Assembly: GCA_031376385.1 (NCBI GenBank) | Contig: JANMDQ010000028.1 | Coordinates: 65,088 to 129,087 of the forward strand | DNA: 64,000 nucleotides | DNA from: Aquisediminimonas sp031376385 | GTDB taxonomy: Bacteria > Pseudomonadota > Alphaproteobacteria > Sphingomonadales > Sphingomonadaceae | Reading direction: 5' to 3' | In this document: positions 24,203 through 32,729 of the stretch, one piece after another | Layout of the letters: every line of letters starts with the position of its first letter | How positions within the stretch are numbered: the first letter of the stretch is position 1 | The notes under the pieces: model-generated | Databases searched by the model: none | What the model was told of the DNA's origin: nothing | What the model saw: the letters and a program-made list of their open reading frames with translations, nothing else | Position numbers and translations under genes: made by a program

Positions 24203-26842
24203 GTGGCTGATCACGATTCCCCGCCAGCGACCCCCATGATGGTCCAATATTTTGCGCTAAAGGCGCAGGCACAGGATTGCCTGTTGTTCTACCGAATGGG
24301 TGATTTTTTTGAACTGTTCTTTGAGGATGCTCGGCTTGCCGCTGGAGTGTTGGACATTGCGCTCACCGCGCGCGGCGAACATGCTGGTCAGCCAATTCCA
24401 ATGTGCGGCGTGCCGGTGCATGCGGCGGACGCCTATTTGGCGCGCTTGATCCGGGCTGGACACAGAGTGGCCATTGCCGAACAGACTGAGTCCCCCGCAG
24501 TGGCCAAAGCACGCGGCGGCAAGTCCATTGTCGCACGCGGGATTGTGCGGGTGGTGACGGCGGGTACTCTGACGGAGGAGTCGTTGCTCGAATCACGGGC
24601 ATCGAATTGGCTTGTTGCACTGGCCCCCGTTGGAGATGTGATTGGATATGGTGCAGCGGACATTTCAACCGGACGGTTTGAACTGGGCGAAGTGGATAGA
24701 GCGGGACTGGACGCGGAGTTAGCGCGGCTGGGACCTTCAGAGATCGTGGTTCCCAGTGCTCCTGCGAAGGCAGGAGCCCAGATTGGGGAGCGTGAAAGCT
24801 GGTCTCTTGCCTTCGCAGGAGCACAAGAACGTCCCCGCGCGGAGTATGACTCGCTCACTGGCGAGCGCCGCTTAAAATCACTGTTTGGCGTCGCGACGCT
24901 TGATGGGTTTGGCGGATTTTCGCGTGCTGAACTTGCTGCCTGCGCGGGGTTGCTCGCCTACCTCGGCCATGCGGGGAAGGGGAAGCTTCCATTTCTGGAG
25001 CCTCCGCAAAAAAGATCTGCCACCGATCATATGGCAATCGATGCGGCCACGCGAGAGAGTTTGGAATTGGTCCGCGCTGCGGGTGGCAGTCGCAGCGGAT
25101 CTTTGCTCGACGCCGTGGACCGGACGGTCACGGGCGCAGGTGCACGAATGCTGAGCGGGGATATGTCCGCGCCATTGATGGACGTGCAAGCGATTTCACA
25201 GAGGCTTGATCTCGTGAGTTGGTTTGCCGACACTCAGGTTGAGCGGGAACGGATGCGCGCGTCCTTGAAAGCCCTGCCTGATGTCGCGCGTGCGCTTGGA
25301 CGGATTGCAGCAGGGCGAGGAAGCCCCCGTGATTTGGGGCAGATGCGCGACGGCCTGAATGAAGCGTGGAATCTGCGGGAGCGGCTGTCGCGTCTGGATG
25401 AGCTTCCAGCACTGCTCACGGCGCTGCTCCCTAAGCTTGATGGTCATGCCGCTTTGGTCGATCAGTTGCACCGCGCGCTGGTTCTGTCTCCGCCAATTGA
25501 TGCGGGCAGCGGGGGCTATATCGCAGAAGGCTATGACGCGGCGCTGGATGACCTGCGCAATTTGGGCGGTGACGGGAGGCGCGCGATGGCCGTGCTGGAA
25601 AGCGCCTATCGGGATCGGACGGGTGTTGCGGCGCTCAAGATCAAGCATAACAATGTGCTGGGCTATCATATCGAAGTCTCCGCCAAAAATGCCGACGCGT
25701 TGATGGCGGCGGATTCCGGTTTCACGCACCGGCAGACGCTGGCTGGAGCAGTGCGGTTCAATGCGCCGGATTTGCATGAATTGGCAGTCAAAGTGACGCA
25801 AGCCAGCGGCCATGCGCTGGCCGCTGAAGCGGCACATCTGGAGGAGCTGACGGCGCTTGCGCTAGACCGTGCGCGGGAAATTGCCGCAACGGCGGATGCA
25901 CTGGCGCGTCTTGATGTGGCATCTGCCCTAGCCGAGCGGGCGATTGAAGGCGGCTGGTGCCGTCCCCGCTTTGTGCCCGACGCGCGCTTTGAGATAGAGG
26001 GCGGGCGGCATCCGGTGGTGGAAGCGGCGCTGAATAAATCTGGAGGCCGGTTTGTGGCCAATGACTGCGCGCTGTCCCCGGATTCGCGATTGTGGCTGGT
26101 CACTGGCCCCAACATGGGGGGCAAATCGACTTTCTTACGCCAGAATGCACTGATTGCTGTGCTTGCTCAAGCGGGGAGCTATGTTCCTGCGAGTAGCGCG
26201 ACATTGGGGCTGGTTGACCGCTTGTTCAGCCGCGTGGGTGCGTCAGATAATCTGGCGCGGGGGCGGTCTACCTTCATGGTCGAAATGGTCGAGACGGCGG
26301 CGATCCTTGCCCAGGCAACGCGGCAAAGTTTCATCATCCTTGATGAGGTGGGGCGGGGTACGTCAACTTATGATGGGCTGGCAATCGCATGGGCGGTGGT
26401 TGAGGCCGTGCATGAAGTGAACCAGTGCCGATGCTTGTTCGCAACCCATTACCATGAACTGACGCGGTTGGCGGAAAAACTGCCCGCCCTTTCCCTCCAC
26501 CATGTCCGTGCGCGGGAATATAAGGGCGATTTGGTGCTGCTCCACGAACTGGCGGTTGGGCCTGCGGATCGCAGTTACGGGATTGCGGTTGGGCGGCTTG
26601 CGGGCCTGCCGCCCGCAGTGCTAGCCCGGGCAAAGGCTGTGCTGTCGAAGCTGGAGGCTGGCCGCGACGCTACTGGAGGACTGGCAGCAGGGCTCGATGA
26701 TTTGCCGCTCTTCGCCGCGATTGTGCCGGAGGAAGCGCGCGATCCCTTACGTGATGCACTGGCCGTTTTGGACGTAGATGCGCTCAGCCCGCGAGAGGCG
26801 TTGGAGCAGCTCTATGAGATGAAGCGCTTGGCGACCGACTAA
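24203..26842 (+). CDS. mutS: DNA mismatch repair protein MutS
   Basis: About 879 aa from GTG 24203; an upstream in-frame TTG (24146) and a downstream ATG pair (24236) are alternatives. The mismatch-binding motif is YRMGDFFELF (Phe and Glu contact the mispair). ABC-type ATPase motifs are Walker A GPNMGGKST, signature and Walker B FIILDEVGRGTSTYDG, and ATHYHELTRL. A 69-base inverted-repeat element lies in frame at 24756-24824, encoding the APAKAGAQ-like stretch in the connector region. Elsewhere the protein matches the family, so it is probably functional. It is followed by the convergent sulfite-oxidase-like gene with a four-base overlap. Confidence 0.95.
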   Translation: MADHDSPPATPMMVQYFALKAQAQDCLLFYRMGDFFELFFEDARLAAGVLDIALTARGEHAGQPIPMCGVPVHAADAYLARLIRAGHRVAIAEQTESPAVAKARGGKSIVARGIVRVVTAGTLTEESLLESRASNWLVALAPVGDVIGYGAADISTGRFELGEVDRAGLDAELARLGPSEIVVPSAPAKAGAQIGERESWSLAFAGAQERPRAEYDSLTGERRLKSLFGVATLDGFGGFSRAELAACAGLLAYLGHAGKGKLPFLEPPQKRSATDHMAIDAATRESLELVRAAGGSRSGSLLDAVDRTVTGAGARMLSGDMSAPLMDVQAISQRLDLVSWFADTQVERERMRASLKALPDVARALGRIAAGRGSPRDLGQMRDGLNEAWNLRERLSRLDELPALLTALLPKLDGHAALVDQLHRALVLSPPIDAGSGGYIAEGYDAALDDLRNLGGDGRRAMAVLESAYRDRTGVAALKIKHNNVLGYHIEVSAKNADALMAADSGFTHRQTLAGAVRFNAPDLHELAVKVTQASGHALAAEAAHLEELTALALDRAREIAATADALARLDVASALAERAIEGGWCRPRFVPDARFEIEGGRHPVVEAALNKSGGRFVANDCALSPDSRLWLVTGPNMGGKSTFLRQNALIAVLAQAGSYVPASSATLGLVDRLFSRVGASDNLARGRSTFMVEMVETAAILAQATRQSFIILDEVGRGTSTYDGLAIAWAVVEAVHEVNQCRCLFATHYHELTRLAEKLPALSLHHVRAREYKGDLVLLHELAVGPADRSYGIAVGRLAGLPPAVLARAKAVLSKLEAGRDATGGLAAGLDDLPLFAAIVPEEARDPLRDALAVLDVDALSPREALEQLYEMKRLATD
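24756..24824. repeat. mutS: In-frame inverted-repeat (REP/MITE-like) element inside mutS
   Basis: 17-base perfect inverted ends, GTGCTCCTGCGAAGGCA (24756-24772) and TGCCTTCGCAGGAGCAC (24808-24824), flank 35 bases. The left end contains the hairpin GCTCCTGC-GAAG-GCAGGAGC. The element is 69 bases, 23 codons, and keeps the frame open. Similar GCTCCTGCGAAGGCAGGAGC palindromes are common intergenic repeats in sphingomonads, from memory. Confidence 0.75.
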
Positions 26843-27588
26843 ATCCCGCCATACCATTCATAACCAGATCTGTCCTCCCAATATCCCCCTTTACCGCCGT
26901 AAACGCCTTCGAGCGACGCCACAGCCTCAATCCGTTCGACATATTTGGCTTGCTTATAGCCCAACTGCCGCTCCACCCGTAGCCGCACGGGGGCGCCATT
27001 GCCGACGGGCAGCACAGCATCGTTCAGCGCCCAAGCCATGATCGTTTGCGGATGATAAGCGTCGATCAGGTCGATGCTTTCATAATAGGCCGTTTCGCCT
27101 TTCATCATGTCAGCACAGTGAAACACCAGATAGCGGGCTGTGGGTTGCAGCCCCGCCGCGTCGAGCAGGAGCTTTAGCGGAACGCCTGTCCATTTCCCAA
27201 TCGCGCTCCAGCCCTCAACACAGTCATGCCGCGTGATTTGGCTGCGCTGCGGCATGGCGCGCAGGGCGGCGATCGAAAAGCTCTGCGGGCGGGCAACGAG
27301 GCCGTCGACCTTGACTTGCCAGTTTGCAAACTTCTCCGCCACATGCGCCGAGTAAGCGTCTCCCGGCGGCGTGCGCGTGCCATTGGCGCGGAAAATGGGT
27401 GATCGCTGGTCAGGACGATATTCGCGGGCCAGCGCCATTCTGTCACTCAGCGCACGCTGAATGACGAAATTCCCCGTTTCGCCGAGCCGCAATAGCGATT
27501 GGAATGATGGGTTTGACCCCAAAGCATCGCAGCCACTGACGAGGCTTGCGGCCCCGCCGGCCAGCAGCATCCTCCGCGTCACGCTCAT
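26839..27588 (-). CDS. Sulfite-oxidase-like molybdopterin oxidoreductase, Tat-exported probable lipoprotein
   Basis: 249 aa. The leader TRRMLLAGGAASLVSGC combines a twin-Arg motif with a lipobox-like LVSGC, so export in folded form and lipid anchoring are likely. The oxidoreductase molybdopterin-binding domain follows; the probable molybdenum ligand is Cys in RHDCVEGWSAIGKWTG. Other landmarks are GAPVRLRVERQLGYKQAKYV. The C-terminal Mo-cofactor dimerisation domain of true sulfite oxidases is absent. ATG 27588 overlaps the stop of the cytochrome b gene (ATGA), so the two form one unit and the cytochrome is the likely electron partner. The substrate is unknown; sulfite or a sulfoxide is possible. 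Confidence 0.87.
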   Translation of the reverse strand: MSVTRRMLLAGGAASLVSGCDALGSNPSFQSLLRLGETGNFVIQRALSDRMALAREYRPDQRSPIFRANGTRTPPGDAYSAHVAEKFANWQVKVDGLVARPQSFSIAALRAMPQRSQITRHDCVEGWSAIGKWTGVPLKLLLDAAGLQPTARYLVFHCADMMKGETAYYESIDLIDAYHPQTIMAWALNDAVLPVGNGAPVRLRVERQLGYKQAKYVERIEAVASLEGVYGGKGGYWEDRSGYEWYGGI

Positions 27589-28316
27589 GCCGCTTTCTCC
27601 TCTATCCGCGTCCAGCCTGTAATCATGGACCGCATCCCGTTGATGGGCCCTGCCAGCAGAACGAGGCCAACATGAAGAGCAATGAACCCGGCAATTCCGC
27701 TTGCGAAAATGAAATGGAGCGACCGCGCGCTTTGCCGCCCGCCAAACAAATCGAGCAGCCACGGCCATGCGGCATTCATTCCCGGTGACATGGTAAGGCC
27801 GGTCAAAACCATCCCCGGCAGGATGATGAAGAGCACTAGACTATAAGTGATTTTCTGGAGCGGATTGTAGCGCGTATCATCCTCATGAAAATCCAGCCGC
27901 GCGTGCTTTTTGACATCTTCCCACAGATGGGCAGGGGCAACCTCGGCTTTGGATAAGGCAACATCGCGCTTCAAATGCCCATTCCAAAGGCTGCGCCCGA
28001 GATAGAAGAGTAGCCCGAACGCAAACACCCAGGCAAAGGCTAAGTGCCAATGCCGGGCTAGCGCGAGATTATACATCGAAGGAATAGTCGCCCAGCCAGG
28101 AAAACGGGGGAGTTCCAGCCAAGCCGGATCAAAATTGGCGCCATATTCCCCCCAATAGAGGCGCGGGTGCGCGTTGAAGATCATCAGGCCGGACATAAGC
28201 ATGATGAAAACCGTGATGACGTTCACCCAATGCCACAGCCGGGTGGAGAGGCGGTGTTTGAAGATAAAGCCCCTGCGAACGGACGCGATTGGCTGAGTTT
28301 CAATGACGTCTGGCAT
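27585..28316 (-). CDS. Membrane cytochrome b (b561 / hydrogenase-type) electron-transfer subunit
   Basis: 243 aa with four or five membrane helices. Histidines positioned to ligate heme occur in STRLWHWVNVITVF, ARHWHLAFAWVF, and SLHFIFASGIAGFIALHVG. The fold matches bacterial cytochrome b561 / Ni-hydrogenase b-type subunits. It immediately precedes and overlaps the Tat-exported molybdoenzyme, which suggests it links that enzyme to the quinone pool. ATG 28316 is preferred over TTG 28334. Confidence 0.87.
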   Translation of the reverse strand: MPDVIETQPIASVRRGFIFKHRLSTRLWHWVNVITVFIMLMSGLMIFNAHPRLYWGEYGANFDPAWLELPRFPGWATIPSMYNLALARHWHLAFAWVFAFGLLFYLGRSLWNGHLKRDVALSKAEVAPAHLWEDVKKHARLDFHEDDTRYNPLQKITYSLVLFIILPGMVLTGLTMSPGMNAAWPWLLDLFGGRQSARSLHFIFASGIAGFIALHVGLVLLAGPINGMRSMITGWTRIEEKAA

Positions 28317-28393
28317 GTCGATAACTGGCCTCAAAAAAGACTTCTGATGCAGATACGCTGGAACGAATGGGAAAGTTACACTAGGCGCGTTTA

Positions 28394-29566
28394 ATGTCTA
28401 CGCTTCAGCAAGATTATGACGTTATCATCCTCGGGGCAGGGGGCGCGGGGCTGATGTGTGCGGCCACCGCTGCCCAGCGTGATCGGCGGGTGCTGGTCAT
28501 CGATCATGCGGATGAGCCGGGCAAGAAAATACTCATTTCTGGCGGCGGTCGGTGCAATTTTACAAATGTGAATGCTGCGCCAGACCGTTATATTTCCGCC
28601 AACCCGCATTTCGCCAAGTCCGCAATGGGGCGCTATACTCCGGCAGATTTTATCGCGCTGGTCGAGGCGCACGGCATTGCCTATCATGAAAAGACGCTGG
28701 GCCAGCTATTTTGTGATGGCTCGGCGAAGCAGATTGTCGCGATGCTGATGGAGGAATGCGCGCGGGGCGGCGCGCGGTTTGCCTTTGGTGCGCCGGTGGG
28801 CGGCGTGGCGCACCGCGACGACCAGTTCCATGTTGGCGCTGCCTCTGCTCCGGCATTGGTGATTGCCACTGGCGGTCCGAGTATCCCCAAAATGGGGGCG
28901 ACAGGCTTTGCCTATGATCTCGCTCGGCAGTTCGGGTTGAAGATTGTCGAGCCGCGCCCTGCATTGGTGCCACTGACACTGGGCGGCGATGACGTGTTGT
29001 TTCGTGAGCTCTCAGGCGTTGCAGCCCCTGTGATTGCGCGTGCGGGAAAGGTTGAATTTGCCGAAGCTGCGCTCTTCACGCACAAAGGCCTCTCTGGCCC
29101 GTCTATCCTACAAATATCCTCTTACTGGCGACACGGGGAGGCGGTGGGGATCGACTTTCTGCCCGGCACCGCGAGTGGCTGGCTGCGGGCTACCAAGCGG
29201 GAAAAGCCCCGCACCACTATCCGTGCGATCCTTGCGGCGAACTTGCCGGCTCGGTTGGCTGAAACTTTGGCAGAGCGGATCGGGCATGGTGGTGAACTCA
29301 ACACATTGACCGACCGAGAGCTGGATATAATCGAAGCGACCCTCTCAAATTGGGAATTCCGCCCCAACGGCACCGAAGGCTATGCCAAGGCTGAAGTGAC
29401 CGCAGGCGGGATCAGCACCGCTGAACTGTCATCACGGACTATGGAGGCCAAGAAAGTTCCGGGCCTGTATGTGATTGGAGAGGCCGTCGACGTGACCGGC
29501 TGGCTTGGCGGGTATAATTTCCAATGGGCCTGGGCGAGTGCCGTCGCTGCGGCGGAAGCCGTGTAG
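28394..29566 (+). CDS. NAD(P)/FAD-dependent oxidoreductase, YhiN/HI0933 family
   Basis: 390 aa. An N-terminal FAD fold begins DVIILGAGGAGLMCA, followed by the family hallmark GGGRCNFTN. The C-terminal segment AKAEVTAGGISTAEL and GLYVIGEAVDVTGWLGGYNFQ closes the FAD site. The family has no settled physiological role; some members are called aminoacetone oxidase-like. Cytosolic. The last codons and the stop lie in a 35-36 base tandem repeat that also contains two further TAG triplets, so the present C-terminus may have been shaped by that duplication. It is divergent from the cytochrome b gene. Confidence 0.9.
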   Translation: MSTLQQDYDVIILGAGGAGLMCAATAAQRDRRVLVIDHADEPGKKILISGGGRCNFTNVNAAPDRYISANPHFAKSAMGRYTPADFIALVEAHGIAYHEKTLGQLFCDGSAKQIVAMLMEECARGGARFAFGAPVGGVAHRDDQFHVGAASAPALVIATGGPSIPKMGATGFAYDLARQFGLKIVEPRPALVPLTLGGDDVLFRELSGVAAPVIARAGKVEFAEAALFTHKGLSGPSILQISSYWRHGEAVGIDFLPGTASGWLRATKREKPRTTIRAILAANLPARLAETLAERIGHGGELNTLTDRELDIIEATLSNWEFRPNGTEGYAKAEVTAGGISTAELSSRTMEAKKVPGLYVIGEAVDVTGWLGGYNFQWAWASAVAAAEAV

Positions 29567-29634
29567 CGACAACGAAGACAGCTGCGGCGGAAGCTGTGTA
29601 GCGACAACTGAAGACAGCTGCGGCGGAAGCCGCT
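29546..29634 (+). repeat. Tandem repeat, 35/36-base units, spanning the stop codon of the YhiN-like gene
   Basis: Units at 29546-29580 and 29581-29616 and a partial third at 29617-29634 share GCTGCGGCGGAAGC followed by GTGTAGCGACAAC. Each unit repeats the end of the coding frame, including the TAG. Confidence 0.85.
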
Positions 29635-29638
29635 TAGC

Positions 29639-30295
29639 TCATGGCAAAGCCCGCTCCCGTGATCGTTGCCATGCCCAGACCCGCAGGCTGAGCGCGGCGA
29701 TACAGAGCGGAAAGAGCACAGCACCTTGCGTCCAGCGCGCTGGATCAAACAGCCGCCCGAAATAGCTGAATGTGAAAATGAACCAAATCCAATGAATGCC
29801 AACGGTATGGACGCGTTTCCACCATATCCCCATCACCTTCATGCTGGCTTTGTTTGACGTCAGCACCATCACAAACATCAGGCCGTAAGCGATGCCCCCA
29901 CCGAGTAGCGCCTGAAGGCCAGGCATATTGAGGATGAAGATATTATAGATGGCCAGCGCCGCAAGATGGATCGTGTGGGCAAGCGCAAAGCCAAGGCCCC
30001 ACTGGCGGCGGTGGCGCACCAGCAGCTTCGTTCCTTCGCTGGGCCATAGCCGCAAAAGGGATGACGCCGAATAGGCAATAATGAACACCGCAAAGCTGAC
30101 ACGCGCCGTGTAACGCGCCGCAAGGAGAAGCTGATCACCCATCCCATCGCCGAACAAGGCCGCGATCATCAGAGCCTTCACGGACAGCACAAAAGCCAAG
30201 ATGAGGGGCGCGGCGGCAGATTTGAAAGGCGACGGAATGTCCGCAGCAGAAGATTGTGCCGGGCGCGTTAAAGCATCAGATCGGTTGTTCTGCAT
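29639..30295 (-). CDS. Ferric-reductase-like transmembrane protein (YedZ/MsrQ-type fold)
   Basis: 218 aa with about six membrane helices. His residues in helices (FALAHTIHLAALAIY and WWKRVHTVGIHWIWF) are placed as heme ligands of the ferric reductase-like transmembrane domain. It lacks the FAD/NADPH domain of full reductases. MsrQ of the periplasmic methionine-sulfoxide reductase system has the same architecture, but no msrP gene is adjacent. ATG 30295 has GGGAGGG a few bases upstream, so the longer frame to 30364 is not used. Confidence 0.75.
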   Translation of the reverse strand: MQNNRSDALTRPAQSSAADIPSPFKSAAAPLILAFVLSVKALMIAALFGDGMGDQLLLAARYTARVSFAVFIIAYSASSLLRLWPSEGTKLLVRHRRQWGLGFALAHTIHLAALAIYNIFILNMPGLQALLGGGIAYGLMFVMVLTSNKASMKVMGIWWKRVHTVGIHWIWFIFTFSYFGRLFDPARWTQGAVLFPLCIAALSLRVWAWQRSRERALP

Positions 30296-30429
30296 TCCCA
30301 ACCCTCCCCTATCGCCCGACAATCTGTGATATGAATTTCTCGCGTATAGCGCTCCCATTGTCAAATGCGGTTGGGCGGAGCCCCGCGATTAGGGGCCAAT
30401 CGGTTGACCCCGTTCCCTTCGTCGCCGCC

Positions 30430-30461
30430 CCAAAGTTGTGTAAAGTTGTGCCAGTCGCACG
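30430..30461 (-). repeat. Dispersed repeat, motif B (copy 2, inverted)
   Basis: Perfect 32-base reverse-complement match to 7467-7498, with CACAACTTT twice on the minus strand. Confidence 0.8.
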
Positions 30462-30540
30462 TTTGAAACAGGGGTGGATTTGGGAGCATATCTCAGTCTT
30501 ATACGGCATCTCCAGTGCACCATGCCTCAGCCACTTTCCC

Positions 30541-30568
30541 CAAAGTTGACACATGGTTGACACCTGAA
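30541..30568 (-). repeat. Dispersed repeat, motif A (copy 2, inverted)
   Basis: Matches 7155-7182 on the opposite strand at 26 of 28 positions; GTGTCAAC is repeated with an 11-base period. It is 79 bases from motif B here, against 284 in copy 1. Confidence 0.75.
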
Positions 30569-31128
30569 ACGCTTTGGAAGGAGTTCGCTTCTCGAACCCG
30601 AGCAAAGTCGCAGCGCGGCACGCATTTCACGCGTCCCCCGCGATGGTGAGGCGCAAAACTCCCTCGTTCGCGGTGGCGCGGATCAATCATTCACAATCTG
30701 CTGCGCGCGACGGCAGGGTTTCAAAGAGCAACGGGAACATTAGATGAACAAAAACGTGTTGTCAATAGCGCCAAAGCGCTTTCGACGATGCCATTGGGCA
30801 GCGGGCCCCAGACAATGGGAGATGAGCGTCGACGCCATCATTACCGCGCAGGTGGAAATCCTGCCAGAGGCCGAGCAGAGCAGTCGGACGTTGATTGCAA
30901 CGTCACCATAACTGCTGGTCAGTAAGTTTATTGAACTGGCAAAATAATTGCCACCGTAATTCCAGGATGCATCATTATGGGATTCTAACCGGCAAGACAG
31001 AAAGAATCTGCTTGATTGCGCGTTAACGTTCTTTAATTTTTTACCATCGAATTAAACGAATCGATTAATTCTGATCAGCGGGTCGCAACGCTAAAAATGT
31101 TTTTGGAATAAAACTAAGGAATCTTGCG

Positions 31129-31767
31129 ATGAATAAACTCACAAACTTGGCACTATGTTTAGCGTCCGTTGGCTTGGCTTTGCCTGCTAACGCAGCAGTA
31201 AGTATTTCAGCAACTGATGGTAATGCGGTTTATGCTGGGCCTACGCCAACTTATGATTTTGAAACACCGGCACCATTCACGGCGACAAATATCTTTAATA
31301 CGTCTTCTTCCGGTATTCGCGCCGCTCCGCTTGGCAGTACCGGTTTTTTCGGCTCCGTTGGGCCATCTGATGGAACGCCCGGTTTCTTGAACCTTGCATC
31401 ATTTGTCGGGATTCGGTCAATATCACTGCTCTGGGGGTCAGTAGACGCGTATAACACGTTGTTCGTCATCAGACGGGATGGCAGTGTTATGAGTTCATTC
31501 ACGGGCAGTGCTGTGTCCAGTGCGGCAAACGGAAACCAAACATTGCAATCCACCAATCCGATTGCAACGCTGTCCTTTACAGATGCAGATCGATTTGATG
31601 TCGGCGGCCTTCGTTTTGCATCAAGCCAAAACGCATTCGAATTTGATAATGTGTCAATTGCGGCTGTGCCAGAACCAGCAACATGGCTGATGATGATTGC
31701 AGGTTTCGGCTTAATCGGTGGCCTGATGCGCCGTCGCAACGGCCTTGCTGGTCTAGCCAACGCCTAA
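31129..31767 (+). CDS. PEP-CTERM (PEPxxWA type) exported protein
   Basis: 212 aa. A signal peptide (MNKLTNLALCLASVGLALP, cleavage after NAA) is followed by a beta-rich body with no known fold. The C-terminal sorting signal is PEPATWLMMIAGFGLIGG followed by LMRRR, the tripartite PEP motif, hydrophobic helix and Arg cluster recognised by exosortase-type transpeptidases. It is therefore probably processed and placed at the cell surface or in exopolysaccharide. AAGGA lies 8 bases before the ATG. The transcript ends at the terminator 25 bases downstream. No exosortase gene is in the window. Confidence 0.88.
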   Translation: MNKLTNLALCLASVGLALPANAAVSISATDGNAVYAGPTPTYDFETPAPFTATNIFNTSSSGIRAAPLGSTGFFGSVGPSDGTPGFLNLASFVGIRSISLLWGSVDAYNTLFVIRRDGSVMSSFTGSAVSSAANGNQTLQSTNPIATLSFTDADRFDVGGLRFASSQNAFEFDNVSIAAVPEPATWLMMIAGFGLIGGLMRRRNGLAGLANA

Positions 31768-31791
31768 TTGATTGCCAAACATGCGAATGAG

Positions 31792-31820
31792 GAAGGGGCG
31801 GCGTGAGCGGCCCCTTTTTT
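31792..31820 (+). terminator. Rho-independent terminator
   Basis: AAGGGGC / GCCCCTT stem, 10-base loop, followed by further T's. Placed directly after the PEP-CTERM gene. Confidence 0.85.
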
Positions 31821-32045
31821 GTTTGATCCGGGAACGGAATGACGGTGATGTTGCGGAGTTGATGCCGCGCTCGCTTTCGGAACCCGCGAAAAGCAATCGC
31901 AACGGTGCACTGTCACTGTTACTTGGTTCGTCACCCTGATCTGCTTGCTTGGGGGTAGGGCAGGATGAGTTCTGGCTGTTTAGTGAGTAATATCGTGTCC
32001 CTAAAATTCTCGCGTATCGTTCCCAGAGGTTTTCATGTGGTGCCA

Positions 32046-32729
32046 TTAAATTCCTTTGCCGACATTCAACAGCAAGTCCTTTGTCATCCCTGCGTAAGAT
32101 GAGAACGAGTATCGAACGCCAACAGTCTTTAACACCTCACCATGCTTTGATTTACAAATGATATGACTGCCACCGCAAAAGGCGGCGACTGTCATGCCTG
32201 CCGCAATCCCCGCCGTTGCTCCGACTGGAGAGTCTTCAAGCACCAAACAACTGGCCGGATCAACTCCCAAGCCTTTGGCAGATGCAAGATAGATATCGGG
32301 AAAGGGCTTACCTCTGGTCCAGCCGTCAGCACTATAGACATGATCGCCAAAATGATGCTCAATCCCATATCGGCTCAGCGCCGAACAGATGAAGTCTTTG
32401 GGGCTTGAGGAGGCAATGGCAAGCGGGATGCCACTCAAGTCGTCGAGCAGCTGTTCGATACCCACGATGGCTGGCGGACCCTCACCAACTAATTCATGCT
32501 TACGGTCACGACACATTTGCCTGAAGCCTGGGGGCAATTTGCCATCCAGCTTTGTTTCGATTCGTTGTCGGCTGTTCTCCCAATTATATCCGTAATAATC
32601 CCGCATGCATTCATCAAACGTGGTGGGAAGCCCAATTAACGTCAGGCATTCTGCGAGCGCCAAATTGGCATGGACTTCACTGTCAGCGATGACTCCATCA
32701 AAGTCGAATACAATGGCGGCAAAGCTCAC
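32046..32729 (-). CDS. HAD-superfamily phosphatase, beta-phosphoglucomutase-like
   Basis: 227 aa. HAD motifs: DFDGVIADSE (nucleophile Asp and acid/base Asp), SSSPKDF (motif II Ser), GKPFPDIYL (motif III Lys) and LEDSPVG (motif IV). The alpha-helical cap between motifs I and II fits the subfamily I of phosphoglycolate phosphatase and beta-phosphoglucomutase. Translation probably starts at GTG 32729, overlapping the glmS stop (GTGA), so it is coupled to glmS. This suggests a sugar phosphate substrate, but the exact one is unknown. Confidence 0.87.
   Translation of the reverse strand: MSFAAIVFDFDGVIADSEVHANLALAECLTLIGLPTTFDECMRDYYGYNWENSRQRIETKLDGKLPPGFRQMCRDRKHELVGEGPPAIVGIEQLLDDLSGIPLAIASSSPKDFICSALSRYGIEHHFGDHVYSADGWTRGKPFPDIYLASAKGLGVDPASCLVLEDSPVGATAGIAAGMTVAAFCGGSHIICKSKHGEVLKTVGVRYSFSSYAGMTKDLLLNVGKGI

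Larger units (their letters stand above)
30296..31128. other. Long non-coding stretch (833 bp)
   Basis: No supported gene is seen. It carries the second copies of dispersed motifs A and B. The last 120 bases are A/T-rich (TTTAATTTTTTACC near 31032) and should hold the promoter of the PEP-CTERM gene. A 55-codon frame at 30744-30911 has no clear support. Confidence 0.6.

Noticed and set aside
30744..30911. 55-codon frame in the long intergenic stretch
   Set aside because: Only a weak upstream purine stretch, no recognisable motif and no gene context.
31753..32046. 97-codon leftward frame downstream of the HAD gene
   Set aside because: No ribosome-binding site; overlaps the PEP-CTERM terminator and the gene end on the other strand.
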